Positions 36,140 through 49,352 of a stretch of 64,000 nucleotides of DNA are shown piece after piece. The position numbers were made by a program, and so were the translations under genes. Below the pieces are notes generated by a model that had not been told where the DNA came from, searched no databases, and saw only the letters and a list, made by a program, of their open reading frames with translations. Origin of the DNA: Cunninghamia lanceolata (lineage: Eukaryota > Streptophyta > Pinopsida > Cupressales > Cupressaceae). Positions within the stretch are counted from its first letter, which is position 1, and each line of letters begins with the position of its first letter. The DNA is taken from assembly GCA_027924645.1 (NCBI GenBank), contig BSBN01001150.1, forward strand, positions 3,162,001 to 3,226,000, read 5' to 3'.

Positions 36140-37423
36140 TGTCCCCTTTTCCTAGGCGACATTAGTCTATACTTGGTTCCCATAGACTAACCAACGTGGT
36201 TAGGGAACTCTTGGAGTGTTCGTTGGATGGTTTCAGACATTTTGGCTAGAACTTACTACTTTTAGTATGTTAGGGTTTTGACCGTTTGGGGAAATTCAAT
36301 ATTGGAGGTGGAGTGCTTCAGTGAGACTTTTCCAACGGTCTATAGCTCATTGGATTCTGAGTTCATTTAGCCATTTATTTTAAATTCCATAATTTAACAT
36401 TGTTTATTTAATGTTGGGACTTTATAATAATGTTAGTGACTTAGTAAAAATTGGAAAAATGTAAATTAAAGTCACATGTTGGGACTTGGATGCCTATGAG
36501 GGAAAATAAAGTGAAATTATAATGTTTATTTCTCCTTATGTGGGTTGAGCCTCTTGGAGGGAAATATAAAAGCCAAAAATAAAGATAAAGCATTCGTTCA
36601 TGACAGTTACAATTTCATATTTTTGCTTTGCAAAGAGAACAAGGGTTTGAAAGAAACCATCCATGGCTTTTGGAGATGAAATCCTCCATTAGTGACAGCA
36701 TTCCGCAGGTATGAGAGACCACCCAAGGGAGCATTGAGTAGCCATACCCAGTGGTTGCTTCATTTCATTTAGCCGGAGAGTTTGGGAATCAGTCACATAG
36801 GGCTTATATCAAAGATTTTCATAGTTTATTGACATGATAATTATCAGCGTACATCAGTTAACAATTTACAATTGATAGTGAGAAGATTGGTGGAGTTTGT
36901 GAGAAGTAGTAGCAAGATATAGGCCATACCTGTCCTTTTCTGGCCATACCATCAACAGAGGGATTTGGGGGTTTGTTGTGGGAGATATATCCTTGTTTTT
37001 GTATGCCATTTCCTTTGTTATGATGTTGCAATGATAACCAATCATATTGTGAGCACAAACAACAAGAGTAGACTGAGATTTAAGTGTTTCAATGTTGCTA
37101 GGGGGTCGTACTAGCAAAGAGGAAGGCGTGGGTCTACAAGGATAGTTCACAACAAGGATTTGAGGCTATTTTTGCCCTCCTAATGTGTGATGTTTTAATA
37201 TGCTTTTATTATAATCTGAGTTGCAAGTTTTTGGAAGTGATTTGCACCCTCATACTATTGTATCATCTCATTCCAACACTGTATTTCATGGACAACATAA
37301 TGGGTATGTGAGAACATTTCATATCTTGGCTTTCGGTCATATGGTTATTGCTTCAAATTGCTTTATAATACATTTCTATTGATTTGAAAAATCTAGGTAT
37401 CTCTACTTTATTGTGTTTTCGAA

Positions 37424-37502
<79 letters not shown>

Positions 37503-37633
37503 TGCGTGTTTCTATTTCAAAATGCAAAACACCAAAACGCAAGCAGGCTACAACTAAACCATAAAAACCCAAACAAGAAAAAATCAGACCCATATCAGAA
37601 AATATAAAATACAAAACTGGGTGGATCATTTCA
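36135..37633 (+). repeat. 3' LTR of the Ty3 chromovirus, copy 2
   Basis: Equivalent to 18624-20072. It is about 50 bases longer because of an (AT)37 run at 37426-37499. TATA box at 36565-36572. It ends CATTTCA and is followed by CAAAA (37634-37638). Confidence 0.92.
37426..37499. repeat. (AT)37 microsatellite
   Basis: 74 bases of pure AT dinucleotide inside the copy-2 LTR. Copy 1 has only ~9 bases of AT followed by TG repeats at this point, so the expansion followed the duplication. The IYIYIY open frames are artefacts. Confidence 0.98.
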
Positions 37634-37638
37634 CAAAA

Positions 37639-38419
37639 CATGGATACAAAATTAGTAGATTACCCTGTGAAGAGGCTCCTCATATGAAGTCATGGATCTC
37701 CTCTATAATCAATGCCACATAGAACAAGACCAACGAACTGGAGATCACACTTGAGAAGGATCAAACCTGGGATGATGCTGGGAAAGGTGAAGAGGTGGTT
37801 TACAATGTTCTAGTCCACTTGAGCTTTTCGAGATCAACAACATTTGCTCCTGCTATACAAGTGATGAGATTTGTGAGTGGATTCACCATGCTACTTTGAA
37901 AGAGAGCACATTTTTTTTTATTCCAGACGCTCAGTTCTTTGGCTTTCAAGAATTTCCTTCTCACAAACATACTTGACTCTTTTGGTGGCTTCCCCAGCCT
38001 TGCAACATTCAATTTTTAAAGTTTTGAGATGAAAAATAGACCATTGAGTTAATGTTGCAATTATGTTGAGTTTAAGAAATTTTAAGTGGACATGAGAGAC
38101 TAAGGATATGTTCTGACAGTCTTATTTCTCTAAATCTTTCCTCTGAAATCAACACAATAACAGTGAATTGCCTGCGATTGGTGAGGCTTATAATAGAATA
38201 CTTTATGCAAATCATTGAGGCAGAATTCCACTTGGCAGCATTTGTACAGATGCATTTGGAGTTGCAAAACCGGAAGTATTTACAACTCTAACATCATTGA
38301 GAAAAATTACCCTATTGAACAGGATTTTTAAGGGCAATTTAGAGATTCTAAGCGAATTTCCTCATTTAGAACAAATGTGTATAGACAATACCAAGTATCC
38401 TGCATGGATAAGTTTTTAA
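37639..38419 (+). pseudogene. NLR-type leucine-rich-repeat gene fragment, copy 2
   Basis: Second version of the fragment at 20078-20861. The open end frame (about 38219-38419) has the same leucine spacing and stop, with small changes (Asp to Asn in 'KGDLEIL', Thr to Ala before 'WISF'). Upstream breaks are shared with copy 1, so the gene was dead before the duplication. Confidence 0.6.
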
Positions 38420-40084
38420 TAGATTGTTTTATTGCAAATAATTGTATTTCTGATTTTTCAAACAAAAGTGGGAGTGTGAAAAACTGACAATCGCTTCAAA
38501 TATGACATTTTTTAGCCCAAGCCTTTAGGTAATGATAGTGCACTATTCTTGATTTACTGCTTTATTGAACCTTCAATTTTAATATTAGAGGAGAGAAAAA
38601 TTAGTTGATAAGAACAATGGAACTGCATTTCTAGTATATTATCATTCATTTTCTTATCTTTTCCTGACTTAATCTCTATAAAGTATTGATATTCTTGCTT
38701 TCGTCTGATGGTACACTACAGAGGTATAATGATGCCAAAATAAACCTTTTTCACATAATCTTGGCTTGAGTGCAATCAAAGAACACATTAGTAATAGATT
38801 CTTCTTTCTCACAAACTCAATAAGGACCAACAAATAAACTAGGTCTAGCTACAAAAGTTGCACAACAAGTTTTTTTTGTAGCAAGAGTTACATAAAACAA
38901 GACTTATTGGGCTTAATGCGAGAGACACATATAATGACAAGTTCAACAATCCATCTACCTATTATTTTAATTTTTATTTCATCATGTTATATTAATATAA
39001 AGAATTTAGTTATATGAAATATTCATATATTGTTTTTAATGAGAAATTAAATTAAATAAAACTCCCTTTCAACAAATCCATTTTGTGCATATCTGGCAAT
39101 CATACTCATATGCTTCAGCGTATTAACTACCACAGACTTGTCGCAAATTAGTAAAACTTCTACCAAAAAAGTTAGTAGCTATCCTTAATATTGATCGAAC
39201 ATTTGTGTACATAAGCAAAAAGTCCATCCAATCCAGTTTTAACTAAATATATAATTTTAATTAAACTATCTCAATAATATTTTTATTAATAAAGCTTTTC
39301 TTCACTTAAAATGTTTTTCTTAGCATTAAATTTTAAATACAAAAAGTTAAAACCATTATGATATCAAGTGCATTTTTTCAAAAGTAGATGCATGATATAT
39401 CTAAAAGTAGTTAAATATATAAAGTAACTCAATTATTATTAAGTAGTTTTATTTTAAAAATAATATAAATTAATTATATAAATTATATGTTGGTGAGTGA
39501 AAATGGTAATATATAATATTAAAGTAATAATATTTTGTTTGGAAAAATGTTATTTGTATTTTAGGTAGTGATTTAAAGTATTTGTAAATATATTAAGGTC
39601 ATAGAAAATCAATTTTGTGGAAAACCAAATATTCCTACAAATCAAATCTTCACAATGTAAAAATATCAAATCATAATTAATGCATGTAAGTTACTAATAT
39701 CATTATTTTCCTATCTTTTAAACCTTTGTACCTCTTAAAGATGCATAAATTAAATCATAAGTACAATAAGCCTAGACTAATTTAATGATAATACTTGAGA
39801 CCTAACTATAGCACACCTATTGAAGAAAGGAGGCATTGCTTCTAAAAATGGCACAAGCTATAGGAATGATGTGAAGGGGGTGGTACACAACTATTCATTT
39901 ATCCATTCAATGCAAGTATTACAAATGTCAAGTGCAAGGGTCTATATATTCAAAAGAGTGTAAGGATTCAAAATATTATGTAAACTCTTTACAAATAAAG
40001 CAGTATTAGAATGACACAAGCCATAGTTCAAAATAATGATGCAAAAGAGACGATTACTCTGAACATAATACACTAAAATAGGGT
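38420..40084. other. AT-rich spacer, copy 2
   Basis: Same content as 20862-22570 apart from a ~54-base deletion near 39594. No gene seen. Confidence 0.4.
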
Positions 40085-42290
40085 TACAATTCAAATTAGG
40101 GTTACAATCAGGGCATATATATAACCAAAGGGTTGGGTTTACAATTACGTTTAGGGAGAGAATTATGTGTTTAGTTATAATTAGGGTTAGGGATAGTGAA
40201 AGAAATAGGGTTTGGGATAGAATTACAGTTAGGGTGATGATTAGAATTAGGTTTACAACTAGGGAAAATATTTAGAACAAAAGAAATTGTTAGAGTTAGA
40301 GTTAGAATTAGGGTCAGGGTTATGGATAAACTATGACTAGGTTCAAAATTAGGGTTATGAATATAATTAGGGTAGGGGTTAGAAATTTAGTTAGGGTTAG
40401 GGTTAGAATTAGGATTAAGGTTGGGGTTATTCTTAGGGTTAGAATTAGGGTTAGGGTTAGGGATAAAATTAGGGTCAGGGTTAGGTTTAGGGATAGAATT
40501 AGGGTTATGGGTTTAGTTATAATTAGGGCAAATATATAAGTAAAAAATAATAGAACTAGAACCAGGGTTAGAGTTAAATTAGGGTTAGGATTAAGGATAA
40601 AATTAAGGTTACTGATAGAATGAGGTTTAGGGTTAGAGTTCAAATTAGGGTTACAATTAGGGCATATATAACCAAAGGGTTAGATTTACAATTAGGTTTA
40701 GGGATATAATTATGGGTTTGGTTATAATTAGAATTAGAATTAGGGTTAGGGTTAGGGATAGAGTTAGGGATAGCGAAAGAAATAGGATTTTGGATAGAAT
40801 TATAGTTAGGGTTATGTTTAGAATTAGGTTTACAACTAGGGAAAATATTAATAACAAAAGAAATTGTTAGGGTTAGAGTTAGAATTAGGGTTAGGGTTAG
40901 GGATAGAATTATGACCATGTTCAAAATTAGGGTTATGGATATAATTAGAGTAGGAGTTAGAAATTTAGTTAGAGTTAGGGTTAGAATAAGGGATAGGGTT
41001 AGAATAAGGATTAGGGTTGGGGTTAGTCTTAGGGTCAGAATAAGGGTTAGGGATAAAATTACCTGGTTTAGAGTTAGGTTTATAGATAGAATTAGAGTTA
41101 TGGGTTTAGTTATAATTGGGAAAAATATATAAGTAAAAAATAATAGAACTAGTTCACTAGGGTTAGAGTTAAATTAGGGTTAGGGTTAACGATAAAATTA
41201 AGGTTACCAATAGAATGAGGTTTAGAGTTATAGTTCAGGTTAGGGTTACAATCATGGCATATATAACCAAAGGGTTGGGTTTATAATTAGGTTTAGGGAT
41301 AGAATTATGGGTTTGGTTATAATTATAGTTAGAATTAGGGTTAGGATTGGGGATAGAGTTAGAGACAGTGAAAGAAATAGGGTTTGGGATAGAATGACAA
41401 TTAGGGTTATGATTAGAATTAGGTTTACAACTAGGGAAAATATTTATAACAAAACAAATTGTTAGGGTTGGAGTTAGAATTAGGGTTAGGGTTAGAGTTA
41501 GAATTAGGGCTAGGGTTAGGGATAGAATTATGATCAAGTTCAAAATTAGGGTTATGAATATAATTAGGGCAGGGGTTATAAATTTAGTTAGGGTTAGGGT
41601 TAGAATCAAGATTAGGGTTGGGGTTAGTTTTAGGGTCAAAATTAGGGTTAGGGCTAGGATTAGGGTTAGAGATAAAATTAGGGTTAGGGTTAGGTTTAGG
41701 GATAGAATTAGGATTATGGGTTTAGTTATAATTAGGGCAAATATATAAGTAAAAAACAATAGAACTTGAACTAGGGTTAGAGTTAAATTAGGCTTAGTGT
41801 TAAGGATAAAATTAAGGTTCTCGATAGAATGAGGTTTAGGATTATAGTTCAAATTAGGGTTACAATCAGGGCATATATAACCAAAGGGTTGGGTTTACAA
41901 TTAGGTTTAGGGACAAAATTAGGGTTTAGGTTAGGTATAGAATTAGGGTTATGGGTTTGGTTATAATTCGGGCAAATATATAAGAAAAAAACACTAGAAT
42001 TATAACTAGGGTTAGAGTTAAATTAGGGTTAGGGTTAAGCATAGAATTAAGGTTAGTGATACAATTAGGGTTAGGATTACGGGTCAAATTTAGGATAGAA
42101 TTAGGGTTAGAGTTACAGTTCAAATTTAGGATAGAATTAGGGTTATCATTAGGGTTACAATTAGAGTTATGTTAGCATTGGTGTTAGGATTAAGGTTAGG
42201 GTTATGGTTACAATTATAATTATGATTTGAATTAGTGTTTGGATTAGGGTTGGAATTAGGGTTAGGGTTAGTATTACAGTTAGGAAAATA
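40085..42290 (+). repeat. Degenerate TTAGGG telomere-like array, copy 2
   Basis: Same higher-order organisation as 22571-24790. The GGCATATATAACC block recurs with its GCATA at 40113, 40662, 41257 and 41871 (intervals 549, 595 and 614). The 205-residue minus-strand open frame (41235-41852) is periodicity only. Confidence 0.9.
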
Positions 42291-42394
42291 ATTCTGAATG
42301 TAATCTTCATTCAAACTCCAACTCCAACTCTAATTATGACAAGTTGTGCTAACATTACACTTAGCATATATTTCTATGAACATAACCATAACCC

Positions 42395-42551
42395 TAATAT
42401 TATAATATAGGTTAGATATATAATTATAATTATATATTTTATTATATAATTAATATAATATAGGTATATTATATATTTTTCATATAATATAATAACAATT
42501 ATAATTATTATGTAATATATTATAATAATATATCTAATCTATATTATAATA
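42395..42551. repeat. AT-rich inverted repeat, copy 2
   Basis: Arms at 42395-42420 and 42528-42551, equivalent to 24894-25055. Confidence 0.7.
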
Positions 42552-42649
42552 CTATATTATATAATTATAATAATTCTTATAATTAGGCTTGTCGATGTGG
42601 ATGCTACTAGCATACCTATATTTAAAATATATATCTAAAGTATGTCGAT

Positions 42650-43020
42650 ACAAAGATGGTGCTGATACAGAGATGGATGGCGCTGAGAGATAGAGATATG
42701 GCGTTGAAACAGAGTTAAATGGCATTAAAACAGAGGGATATAGCGCTAAAATAGAGACGTTTAGCATTGAAACATGTGATGGATAGAATAGGGAATGACC
42801 GTGTAAAGGATGACACTGAGGGATGGGTTGATGGCGCTAAAGCAAAGGATGATGCTAATACATGGCTAGATGGTGCTAACACAGGGAATGACTGTGACAC
42901 AGAGGCTGACAAGGCAGACAAAGGATGGCGCTAAAGCAGAGGATGGCACTGAAGGATGGATGGATGGCGCTAAAGTAGATGATAGCGCTAGAATAGAAAC
43001 AGATAGTGCTAAATGACAGA
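42650..43020. repeat. GATGGCGCTAAA minisatellite, copy 2
   Basis: Equivalent to 25130-25520. The copies differ at several sites by CG against CA or TG, as expected from methylcytosine decay. Confidence 0.68.
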
Positions 43021-44470
43021 TTACCTTTGGCATCTGTGTCACATGGGCAGATGGCATTATTTTGGGTTTGTATGGCGCTAATCCGTAGAAAAGGCAATAA
43101 ACCTGCACAAAACAAACACTTTACTTGCATAAAATGAGGATGTGAGTTGTTAAAACCCTGGAAGGTTAGTCCAAGATCAAAATGCACTAGTTGTCAACAG
43201 GAAAATAGAGGTGTTTTGTGTTAGGAAATAAAAAAATTAAAACGTAGTTCCTCTAGAAAAAAATTAGCATTATCACCCCTTAGATTTAGTGAACCCTATC
43301 AAAAAATAGAGACCAAAATGTTGCAAGCAGTGGTGAAAAGCAAAAATACACCATAATTTTTTTGAAGCCTAACAAAGTTAGTTTTGTCACGCTAAAATAG
43401 CGCTATTTCAGAGTCAGATGGCACTACAACATGCGGAAATGATGCTATTTCATGGGAAGATAGCACGAATGCAAAAGGTTTTAGTGTTGAACAGACTTGT
43501 CTGCCAAATACTTCACAAAACACTCAATAAAGGATTTAGCTTGGACCAGGGGGTCCCACCAGGTGTGCCAAATGAAGATGAAAGAAAATTAGAAAGACCA
43601 AAATAGATGAAAGAAATACAAAAGAGAGTGATTTATACCTTCACAAGCTTCCAAGTCTTCTTCACTCCTTGATAAGGTGGAAGAGCTTGCACCCAAGAGC
43701 TCCTTGCTTTACCCAAGTTGATGTTGTGTGTATGTGGATTGCTCTATAATTTTACATTTCAACACAATGTGGATGAAGGATTTGATAAAAGATTGGATAG
43801 AGATTGAGATTGAGAGATGATCTGGCTAGGAGATGAGGGATGATTTTGGCATTATGATGTTAGGATGAGAAGATTTTGGAGAGATTTTGACATGGCTTTG
43901 ATGCTATGAAGAAGTTGTTCAAATGGATTAGGATGGCCTTGTATTTATAAGTAAATATAGAGGGATTTGTATCCAATGGCTAGGATTCAAAGTTGAAATC
44001 AAGGGTTGAGATGGGTGATCAGATCAAAGGTTGAGATCTCATCAACAAAGATGAAGGGTGGAGAATAAAAATAAATTTTAAATTCACCTTGGCAAGGATG
44101 AGGAGGATTAAAGATGAATTAAAAATTTATCTTGGGAAGAGGTGGATAATGGCATGTTAATGAATTAAAAACTCATTTCACGAGGGAGTGTTGAATTAAA
44201 AATTCAAGTTTATTGGTAGAAGAGATGACATGTGACACGTGTTCTTTTGGGAATCACATTTGTGAGCTATTTGCACAAAAAAGAGCTCTTACATGGAAAT
44301 GGAAAGGTGAGTTGGAAGGGTCATGTGACCCTTTTTATTAAAAGGTAATTTTTTATTTGTGGGGTGTGGGAGAGAGTGTTAAGCACTTGAGGTTTGACTA
44401 AGTTAATCAAGGGATTAACTTAATTATTGTGGTTGAAGAAAATTAGTTAGTGGGCTAATGGAGGATTAAA
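43021..44470. other. Non-coding spacer, copy 2
   Basis: Same content as 25521-26970. The plus-strand open frame at 43418-43606 is not conserved as a frame in copy 1, which argues against coding. Confidence 0.4.
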
Positions 44471-44817
44471 ATTAATTAAATAATGATTTATTTAATTAAT
44501 TTTGGTCTAGGGGTCATGTAGACTAGGGTAGCTAATTAAATAATTACTATTTAATCAACTAGGCTAGGTTTAGGTTGATTAGTAGGGCAGATTAATTAAA
44601 TAAGTATGATTTATCTAATTAATTAGGTTTAGGGAAGTCGACAAATTAACCAAATAAATATTTAGCATAGTTATTTAATTAATTGGGATGAAGTTGGTAG
44701 GGTATAGTGATAAATTAGAAGAATTAATTTATCACAAATGATGAATTAGGGATAAATGGCTAAGGGTAGATGGTGAGGGATAAGTTAATTAAATAAATTG
44801 GATTTATTTAATTAATT
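44471..44817. repeat. Row of TTAATTAAATAA palindromes, copy 2
   Basis: Five palindromes in the same order as 26971-27315. The first has ATAATGATTTATT at its centre instead of ATAATGTTTATT. Confidence 0.72.
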
Positions 44818-44877
44818 GTTAAAGGGTAAATTATTGATGTGAAGATGCGGGACAGTGGCTTGCGGGGCAAGTCAATT

Positions 44878-45063
44878 TCAAGTGTCTACAATGGAGATTG
44901 GATAAGAGAAGGTTCTATTGTTAAATGGTTCATCATGTTTACCACCTCCAAGGAGATTATCACCCATTGTAAAAAGTGTTCTAGGAAGAATGGAAGATTC
45001 TAGTGGTATAGGAGATCCTTGATTGATTAAATGATTTGGAAGTTCTTCCAAATTAGGTTCCAA
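44878..45063 (-). pseudogene. Unrecognised minus-strand frame, copy 2
   Basis: 61 codons of the 102-codon frame seen at 27376-27684. The upstream part is broken here. Family unknown. Confidence 0.18.
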
Positions 45064-45608
45064 ACATGTACTAACTGTGGTTGATTTTATGAATCAACCT
45101 AAGGCATCCCTAGGCCTAATAATGCAAATGAAAGGGAATTTCTTTTGAATATTGATTACATTCAAAAGAAATGGGCAATTAGCCAAGAGATTTCACCTAA
45201 AGAAAATAAGGACTAAACATGTATATAATTCAACCAAAAGACAAATATAATCATAGTAATATTTATATATATGTCATAGAGTCATGTCAAAGTCTTTTGA
45301 AGTAGAAAATATATAGAAATAGATGAGTAATATATTTGACTCATCAACCTCCATTGAATATTTATTTTTACAAACCAGCTATATCTTGCGAATAGTTAGC
45401 AAACCCTTCCACCTTAGAATAGGGATAAAAATATAAATCCTTGGTTTTTAAAAGTAGCATCATTAACATACTTGCCATTTATTGAGATAATTTACCCACT
45501 AAATCAATACATGTTATTGATATATACAAGGTTAAAATCCAAATCTTGGATAATTTAACCAAGTCCCCAAATTCCTAAACAAAAAAAATCCTGAACCTAA
45601 ACCCACTA

Positions 45609-45942
45609 TATGGAAATGGTAGGTATACACCATTTATTCAATAAAATGAAATAGTCAACATCAAGTGGTTAAATGGAGATGAAGTGAAAGACCTCTACAT
45701 ATGGTTAGATGGAAAATATTTAATATTTGTAGCAACTTGGAAACATCGAGTATAAACAATAGAATCAACCAACTATTACCACATTTCACAAAGGTTTGAT
45801 CAATATTTTATATACAAATTTAGAATGGAAGACTTGAATGTTAACACCAAATTCAACATCCTAGAAGAATCATAGTCACAAATATTATAGACATTATTTG
45901 ATATCTCCCACTCACAATACTTTGACGATTCTATAACTCAAT
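45609..45942 (+). pseudogene. Broken unknown reading frame, copy 2
   Basis: Same degenerate frame as 28107-28440 with the same interrupting stops, so the decay is older than the duplication. Family not recognised. Confidence 0.28.
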
Positions 45943-46260
45943 GATTAGAAAATAAAAATTCCCATTTTAGCAGAAACACACACCCAAGTGGACTTTAAGA
46001 GAAACTAAATTAGAAGGTCCTCATAGATCTATCATGAAATCAAATTAACCCTATTCACATTGTTATTCATCATACTAGACTTCCATCATTCATAAAATAA
46101 ATAGTGATAACACAAAATTCTAAGATACAACATATGAAGATGAAGATAATGAGTTCCATGGTTTTAGCAAACAACAACAAAGTTAATCTATTAGCCAAAA
46201 AAGAAATCAATGCGACTTTATCTAGTGGCATCCAATAAGAAGCTATAGTGCATACAAATT

Positions 46261-46560
46261 TTAGCATAAGTACCTTCCACCTCTATAAATGCCATAAGCA
46301 CCATAGTTGCCTCCAAAACTACTATAACCACTTGTAGAACTATCATTTCCATCTCCAATACTACTATATCCACCTCTCAAACTTCTATTTCCACCTCTAG
46401 ACCCGATATATCAATTCCCTCCTGAACTACCAAATTGACTTACTCCTAAACCACCGCCACATCCCTCAAAACTATCATCAATTTCTTCATTCATTTTGGG
46501 AAGCATTAGAATACTGATGGTGAGGTCAACCATGGTGTTAGAGTGCTTTAACTTTTGCAT
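46261..46560 (-). pseudogene. Glycine-rich protein fragment, minus strand, copy 2
   Basis: 300-bp frame from Met to TAA with the same internal TGA as 28759-29058 and a few replacements in the glycine-rich part. Confidence 0.4.
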
Positions 46561-47122
46561 AATTACATCCTAGAGATAAGTGTAACCTACCAAAACTTTT
46601 TGAGCATTCTCGTGTATAATAACTCTACTTTCTCAGGTATCTTACCTTACCACCTCTTACTCTTCCTCTCAACATCAATGACTACCCCCCTTGCTTGTAG
46701 AGTAGTGAGTCACCTTAATATGAGTATTTCCAACTGCTCATATGACACAATTGCTCTCTCCTTCAGACATTGATGAAGTCTAGACCCTAGACACAATCTT
46801 TCATCCAGACTGCAATGAAATGAATGAGGCGAGGAGGGGAGGTGGGATGCCATTCCTCAGTAATGGCATGGCAGTTGCTCTTCCCCACCATGTCATAACT
46901 CTATCTCCTCTCGTAATATACGAAGGTCTTCATTTGTAGTCATGTTTTTCCTTTTTCCAATATAGTGAGTTGGTAAATTTTCCATCGCCAATCTTTTTGT
47001 TTCCTTTTTCTTTTATTTCATTTTTGTTATGCAGGTCCAATGTGCAAGCCACACCTTCCAAATGGGATATGACACTATTCACTAAGAACCATAATGTTAT
47101 CATGTAGAGAATGTAGAGGTAA

Positions 47123-49090
47123 TGGAGTATCAATATAAGCTGAATGAGAAGCTAATGTATTAACATCAAGATGCATGTTATCATCATGTAAGGTGTCAAT
47201 ATGTGAAAGACTATCATGAACATCCATAGGGTCAACATGAAATGTACAAAAATGATCATCAAGGATATCATCATGTATGAAAGAAGGTAATTCGCTAAAA
47301 CCACATGAATATATGGACATAGGGATATCATGACATATAAGAGAAATAACATCAAAAGGTATTTAACAATGTCATGAATATGTGAAGAGATGCAACGTTA
47401 TCAATGGTTATCACACTAGTTGTGTCATTAGCACATGGTAAATCCTCACTAGGTATATGCTCATTATTAAATCACAAGCCATAGGATAAATAGGTTTAAT
47501 ATCAGACTCATGGACAAGTGAATTATGTCTAAAAGACAAGGATAAGCACCAATCAAGTCAATGGAGGAAAATGCTAATACATGATAAAATAACACCTCCA
47601 TAGAGAATTGTCATCCTCATCTAGATAGTATAAAATATAATAACATGTGTCACAAAAGATAATAACATGTTGAAAAATTAGAAATGTATGCATGCATATC
47701 AACCAAGGAATACTATAAGAATAGCCATGATGGTGAATTACCCAAGGGTAGGTGGGTAGGATCAAAGGTATATGTCACTATGTATAGTCAAACCCTAATC
47801 TAAGTATGATAAGCATATTCAAATAAACGTTGATCCAAACCTCAAGAAATCTAAAATGAAAGGATAAATTATATATGAAAACCTTAATTGGAAGACCCAA
47901 GGTAAAATCCTAACATCAAACCCTACGTTGCATATAAGAAAATGTTGGCTTCACAAAAAATGTTAGCTCTAGAAAAATAATGAAATAATGTCACTCATGT
48001 CATGCAAAATCCATTTGCCACAGTGCATAAATTGATTATCCCCAATTAGATGAATGTGTTAGATTCTATGTAGTCTTAGGATTTAGTGCAATTCAATCTT
48101 GCACCCCTTGTGTTTGATCTTGATCCACACATATTTGATTTGATGTGTGAAATTAAAGTGTGCCATGTGTCCAAGTGATTTGAGAAAATGATTATTCAAT
48201 AAATCTATTTTTGTCTTTGCTCCTTTGGTAGTTGAATATGGTTGATGTAAGATGGTGTTTATGAATGCGTTTAGGAGATTGCCGACTCAAAAATGAACAT
48301 GTTCTCCTAGGCCAATCCCTTGTCGAGTAGTTAGCAACGAGGAGTGGTATCAAAGATAACATACAAAAGCATACATGTGGCCTATATGTAGATAAAGTGG
48401 ATCCGATTCTTTGTCCCTTAAAAAATTGAAGTGTGCTCTAATGATTTCACCTAAATTTAAATTTGATATAAACTAATGGCATGGCACATTGAATGTCTTT
48501 CAATACCATGACATAGCAACATGTCACATAAATATGTGTTAAGTTAGCTCAAGGGGCAAGAGATTTTGAATTTGAAATTAAAAATTTTAGGTTCATTTTG
48601 ACATGCCTGGAGATTGAACCTAAATAATTAGAGGCAATATATAATTATTTAAGACTAAATACAAGATATACAATAAATAGATTTTATTTTAAAAAATTCC
48701 TTTAATTATATATTTTATTGGACAATAAAAATAAAAACAAAAATCAATCTTTTAAATATTTATATAAAAATACCTTTAAATTTTTAAATAATAATATTAC
48801 AGTTATTTTAAAAAGTTACTAATATAATCTCAAATTAATAAATAAATAAATATTAATATTATATATCAAATCTCAATACACAAATTCAATTAAAATATTT
48901 ATGAAAGTTTTTAATACTTATCACTTGTTCACCAAATTAATTAAAGACTAAATCCACATGAGACTAAATTATTTTTTGAATGAATAAAAATGAGAGTAAA
49001 TCTTTCCCGTTGAGTAAATGTAACGGGAAAGAAAAATCTATTGTTATGGAGCGGGAAAAATCTATTCGTTATTATGGAGAGCGGGAAAAA
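47123..49090 (+). repeat. Third, right-hand copy of the dispersed segmental repeat
   Basis: Matches 3277-5815 over most of its length and 29619-30742 up to the duplication junction. It lacks the SINE and the adjoining block (about 4895-5375), showing the empty state. Similarity ends at about 49090 in GCGGGAAAAAGC. Confidence 0.85.
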
Positions 49091-49314
49091 GCATATATAC
49101 AACAATTCAGTTTCTTTCCCCTTTCGTCAATGTTCCTTCTCTGATTTGTGAATGTTTTTGTGAATTTTTTTGTTTTTATCAGTGTTTTTTCCGGCCGGAA
49201 ATTTTTTTTGTTATGTTTTTTTGGATTTTTTTTGGGTAGGATTTTTCATACAGTGTGTATACTGGTCTGGGATTGTGATTTGTTTTGTATTTTTTGGTTT
49301 GACATGTGTGGTAG

Positions 49315-49352
49315 CAGAGGAAGAGGAAGAGGAAGAGGAAGAGGCAGAATAG
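49315..49352. repeat. (GAGGAA)n microsatellite
   Basis: About six units of the purine hexamer. Confidence 0.9.

Larger units (their letters stand above)
30739..48230 (+). repeat. 17.5-kb tandem duplication, copy 2
   Basis: The second unit is about 17,492 bases long. Its junction with copy 1 is CTTTGGTA|TAGGAAAAG with the shared GGTA. The natural tail reads on into 48231-49090, as in the left segmental copy, so this is the distal unit. It contains second versions of the LTR-insertion end, integrase, 3' LTR, LRR fragment and all downstream repeats. Confidence 0.95.

Noticed and set aside
37408..37641. Ile-Tyr repeat frames on both strands
   Set aside because: Direct product of the (AT)37 microsatellite.
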